Source: an uncultured Eggerthellaceae bacterium
Lineage (GTDB): Bacteria; Actinomycetota; Coriobacteriia; Coriobacteriales; Eggerthellaceae
Reading direction: 5' to 3'
Length of the DNA stretch: 35,066 nt
Assembly (NCBI GenBank): GCA_903789415.1
Contig: CAIFEG010000023.1
Location: 1-35,066, forward strand
Below the pieces are notes generated by a model. It ran no database searches and was not told where the DNA came from. It saw only the letters and a program-made list of their open reading frames with translations. The first letter of the stretch is position 1; each line of letters begins with the position of its first letter. Positions 33,338 through 35,066 of this stretch are shown here, in pieces. A program made the position numbers and the translations under genes.

Positions 33338-34114
33338 TTAATGTTTCTTAGTTGGGCGTTTCTTATGCTCACGACGTACAACATCAACTTCGACTGGTTT
33401 GTCTTCAATAATAGCTTCTTTTTCAGCGTCTAAACGCTTCATACGGCGAGTACCAGTTTGTGTTTGGATTAGACCAAGAATAGAAGATGTGCTCCAAAAT
33501 AAAAGTACTCCGGCAGGAGAGCCCCAACCAATCCATAGCATAAACAGGGACATAATGAGGGTCATAATAAGAGTTTGTTTTCTTTGCTGCTCATTTGCAG
33601 TTCCACGCTGCATTATGAGCGTAGGTAGGAATGTCGTAAACGCAAAGATAAGAAGCAAAATAATATAAGGAAGAAATATTAATATTCCTTGAGAAAAAGT
33701 GGAAGCTGGAGAAAGCGTTAAATCAGGGATTAAATGGTAGAACTCATAGTTTGTTCCACTTGTTCGATCTCCCATTTGTTGAAGTACTTGAAATAATGCA
33801 ATAAAGATAGGCATCTGTAAAAGTAACGGCAAACATCCAGAAATAGGATTAAAGTGAGCCTCAGCATAAATCTTTTGCATCTCTTGTTGCATACGCTGAG
33901 GATCATCAGCGTATTTCGTTTGTACCTCTTGCATAAGAGGCTGCATTTTTTGCATTTGATAGGAAGATTTTACTTGGCTATTCATTAACGGCCAGATGAT
34001 GAGCCTGAAGAGAATGGTTACGAGAACAATAGCCATACCCCAGTCGCCAATGACGTTATAAACTACGTCTATACCCCAGAAGATAAAATCTTGAAACGCG
34101 GTCCAAATGCTCAT
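33338..34114 (-). CDS. yidC: membrane protein insertase YidC/OxaI
   Basis: A 258-residue inner-membrane insertase that helps nascent proteins enter or fold in the bilayer. Five predicted membrane segments are spread over about residues 10-225. The conserved W-G-x-A-I-V-L-V-T-I-L-F-R places R37 in the hydrophilic groove of the first core helix, followed by the cytoplasmic helical hairpin (about 50-88, Gln/Met-rich: M-Q-K-M-Q-P-L). G-C-L-P-L-L-L-Q-M-P-I-F (93-104) is the next core helix. The tail is basic (KKRPTKKH), as in ribosome-binding YidC proteins. There is no lipoprotein signal, unlike Bacillus SpoIIIJ. The ATG at 34114 has AAAGGA about 11 nt upstream. It is 27 bp after yidD. Confidence 0.97.
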   Translation of the reverse strand: MSIWTAFQDFIFWGIDVVYNVIGDWGMAIVLVTILFRLIIWPLMNSQVKSSYQMQKMQPLMQEVQTKYADDPQRMQQEMQKIYAEAHFNPISGCLPLLLQMPIFIALFQVLQQMGDRTSGTNYEFYHLIPDLTLSPASTFSQGILIFLPYIILLLIFAFTTFLPTLIMQRGTANEQQRKQTLIMTLIMSLFMLWIGWGSPAGVLLFWSTSSILGLIQTQTGTRRMKRLDAEKEAIIEDKPVEVDVVRREHKKRPTKKH

Positions 34115-34141
34115 TTAAGGGCAATTCCTTTCGCTTTTTAC

Positions 34142-34381
34142 TTACGGAACTGGGTCATATCCATATCCACCGCCTGGGCGGCAGCGAAGGACACGTTTTA
34201 CTGTAAGCACTAACCCTTTACAAAAACCATAACGTTCAAATGCGATTCTTCCATATTCAGAACACGTAGGCGTAAAACGACAACATGAAGGAAAAAAAGG
34301 AGATATCGCATGTTGATAAAAGAAAATTAATCCTAATGCTATGTACTTAGGACAATTCTTTACAATTTTCAATATTTTCAT
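34142..34381 (-). CDS. yidD: membrane protein insertion efficiency factor YidD
   Basis: A small (79-residue) amphipathic membrane-associated protein that assists YidC-dependent insertion. The family core is clear: F-Y-Q-x-x-I-S-P, the cysteines of C-C-R-F-x-P-T-C-S-E-Y, and the tail R-C-R-P-G-G-x-G-x-D-P-V-P. I choose ATG 34381 because it gives the usual N-terminus (MKILKI) and length; the frame opens at TTG 34405 and no start has a clear ribosome-binding site. It lies between rnpA (51 bp) and yidC (27 bp) in the standard order. Confidence 0.93.
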   Translation of the reverse strand: MKILKIVKNCPKYIALGLIFFYQHAISPFFPSCCRFTPTCSEYGRIAFERYGFCKGLVLTVKRVLRCRPGGGYGYDPVP

Positions 34382-34432
34382 CGAAATCGCCACGTTAAAT
34401 TGCAAGTATTTTAACTTACTTATTCAATGAGT

Positions 34433-34756
34433 TTAAAGCCTTTTAATCTGGTTTTGAATAGAAGCAAGCACCCGCTGATATGGGGCACTTAGAATATTCA
34501 TTCTCGCAACAAATAAAACGTCATATCCATCCCAGTCATTATGTAAATCATGACAAATAGCACGCATACGACGTTTCGCTCCATTGCGCCAAACAGCATT
34601 GCCTAAGCGTTTGCCTGCAATAAAAGCGACACGACCATATTGGCCATGCCGCTTTTGATCGCGATTAACAATTAACATCACATATGGTCCATGGATTCTT
34701 CTTCCAGTTTGGAACAGGTGTGATATCTGTGTATTGGATTTAATTATTTCCAACAC
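34433..34756 (-). CDS. rnpA: ribonuclease P protein component
   Basis: A 107-residue basic protein that binds the catalytic RNase P RNA for 5' maturation of tRNAs. The RNR signature KRLGNAVWRNGAKRRMR (49-65) is present, along with an N-terminal FQTGRR (15-20). Size is normal. The start appears to be GTG (34756-34754), 10 bp after the rpmH stop; it has no clear Shine-Dalgarno sequence, so coupling to rpmH translation is likely. The RNase P RNA gene itself is not in this window. Confidence 0.95.
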   Translation of the reverse strand: MLEIIKSNTQISHLFQTGRRIHGPYVMLIVNRDQKRHGQYGRVAFIAGKRLGNAVWRNGAKRRMRAICHDLHNDWDGYDVLFVARMNILSAPYQRVLASIQNQIKRL

Positions 34757-34766
34757 AATTGCTTAC

Positions 34767-34901
34767 TTAGACAGTAAGGCTCTTACGGCCTTTAGCACGA
34801 CGAGCGGCTAAAACTTTACGGCCACCTTTTGTAGCCATACGAGCACGAAAGCCATGTGTGGTAACACGCTTATGCTTATTAGGTTGATATGTGCGCTTCA
34901 T
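34767..34901 (-). CDS. rpmH: 50S ribosomal protein L34
   Basis: A 44-residue, very basic ribosomal protein read by eye. It begins [12 protein letters not shown] and ends [12 protein letters not shown], the almost invariant L34 sequence, with GFRARM in the middle. The ATG (34901-34899) has AAAGGG about 10 nt upstream. It is the first gene of the rpmH-rnpA-yidD-yidC-jag operon and is preceded by a good promoter at 34939-34967. It is too short to appear in ordinary ORF lists. In most bacteria dnaA and oriC lie just beyond it. Confidence 0.98.
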   Translation of the reverse strand: MKRTYQPNKHKRVTTHGFRARMATKGGRKVLAARRAKGRKSLTV

Positions 34902-34938
34902 TTCCTGAATCCCTTTCTACATTTTGAGTAGCCTATAA

Positions 34939-34967
34939 AGTGTATTTATCTGCCTTTTTAAAGTCAA
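34939..34967 (-). promoter_or_regulatory. promoter of the rpmH operon
   Basis: On the minus strand TTGACT (34967-34962) and TACACT (34944-34939) are separated by exactly 17 bp. The start codon of rpmH is 37 bp downstream of the -10. The remaining 99 bp to the window end hold only an imperfect DnaA-box-like TTCTACACA near 34990, so no origin can be called. Confidence 0.7.
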
Positions 34968-35066
34968 CGTATACTCTCATTTCTACACAGGGAAACATAT
35001 AAGTTTTCAATATATTTGATTCCTAACTTCAACAATACAGCAAAGAATCCCTCTCACACTCAGCTG

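Noticed and set aside
34968-35066. Replication origin (DnaA boxes) at the right end
   Set aside because: Only one imperfect DnaA-box-like sequence (TTCTACACA) is visible and no AT-rich unwinding repeats. The origin, if adjacent, lies beyond the window.

Overview
This window looks like the origin-proximal end of a chromosome from an anaerobic actinobacterium, most likely class Coriobacteriia (Eggerthellaceae-like; a moderate-GC member such as Cryptobacterium would fit). That placement is inference: no database search was possible. It rests on the gene order rpmH-rnpA-yidD-yidC-jag-rsmG-parA-parB at the right end, the perfect parS sites, and a complete menaquinone-precursor cluster with Coriobacteriia-like gene content. 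The right end stops about 165 bp upstream of rpmH, where dnaA/oriC would be expected to follow. Base composition drifts from roughly balanced on the left to clearly AT-rich on the right.

Layout. 1-2.5 kb: partial tRNA-fMet, a molybdopterin-binding di-Mop protein with a palindromic promoter, a DUF1304 membrane protein, and an aldo/keto reductase behind a 3 x 17-bp tandem repeat. 2.6-4.0 kb: a sodium:amino-acid symporter (NSS family). 4.2-16.1 kb: the menaquinone block, all on the minus strand, in the order menD-like pseudoenzyme, menF, (divergent ElaA-like GNAT gene), menD, menH, menB, menE-menC fusion. Together these convert chorismate to DHNA-CoA; menA, the DHNA-CoA thioesterase and the methyltransferase are not here. 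16.2-18.0 kb: an LCP cell-wall ligase, tRNA-Gly(CCC), and a 53-residue zinc-ribbon protein too short for ordinary ORF lists. 18.1-26.1 kb: a giant M28-peptidase-like membrane protein split by about 1,200 disordered residues, then a DnaQ-DinG exonuclease/helicase fusion. 26.2-29.0 kb: a tail-anchored protein of unknown role, ddl, and rlmN. 29.2-34.9 kb: parB, parA, rsmG, jag, yidC, yidD, rnpA, rpmH.

Three things stand out. (1) A second MenD-like protein, translationally coupled to menF, has lost the thiamine-diphosphate/Mg motifs and the substrate-binding signature of MenD. It carries a roughly 370-residue coiled-coil/disordered N-terminal extension, so it looks like a pseudoenzyme retained inside the pathway operon. 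(2) The M28-like protein has lost several zinc ligands, and its huge Ser/Gln/Asn/Thr-rich insert contains two perfect parS centromere sites inside the coding sequence, read as the peptide NVSRET. (3) Low-complexity insertions recur in otherwise ordinary enzymes (MenE, MenC, MenH, DinG, ParA, ParB, LCP), suggesting a lineage-wide tendency to expand linkers.

Most genes have a clear Shine-Dalgarno sequence. Several use GTG or TTG starts, noted per gene. No CRISPR array, insertion sequence or rRNA was seen. No stretch over 300 bp is without a gene.
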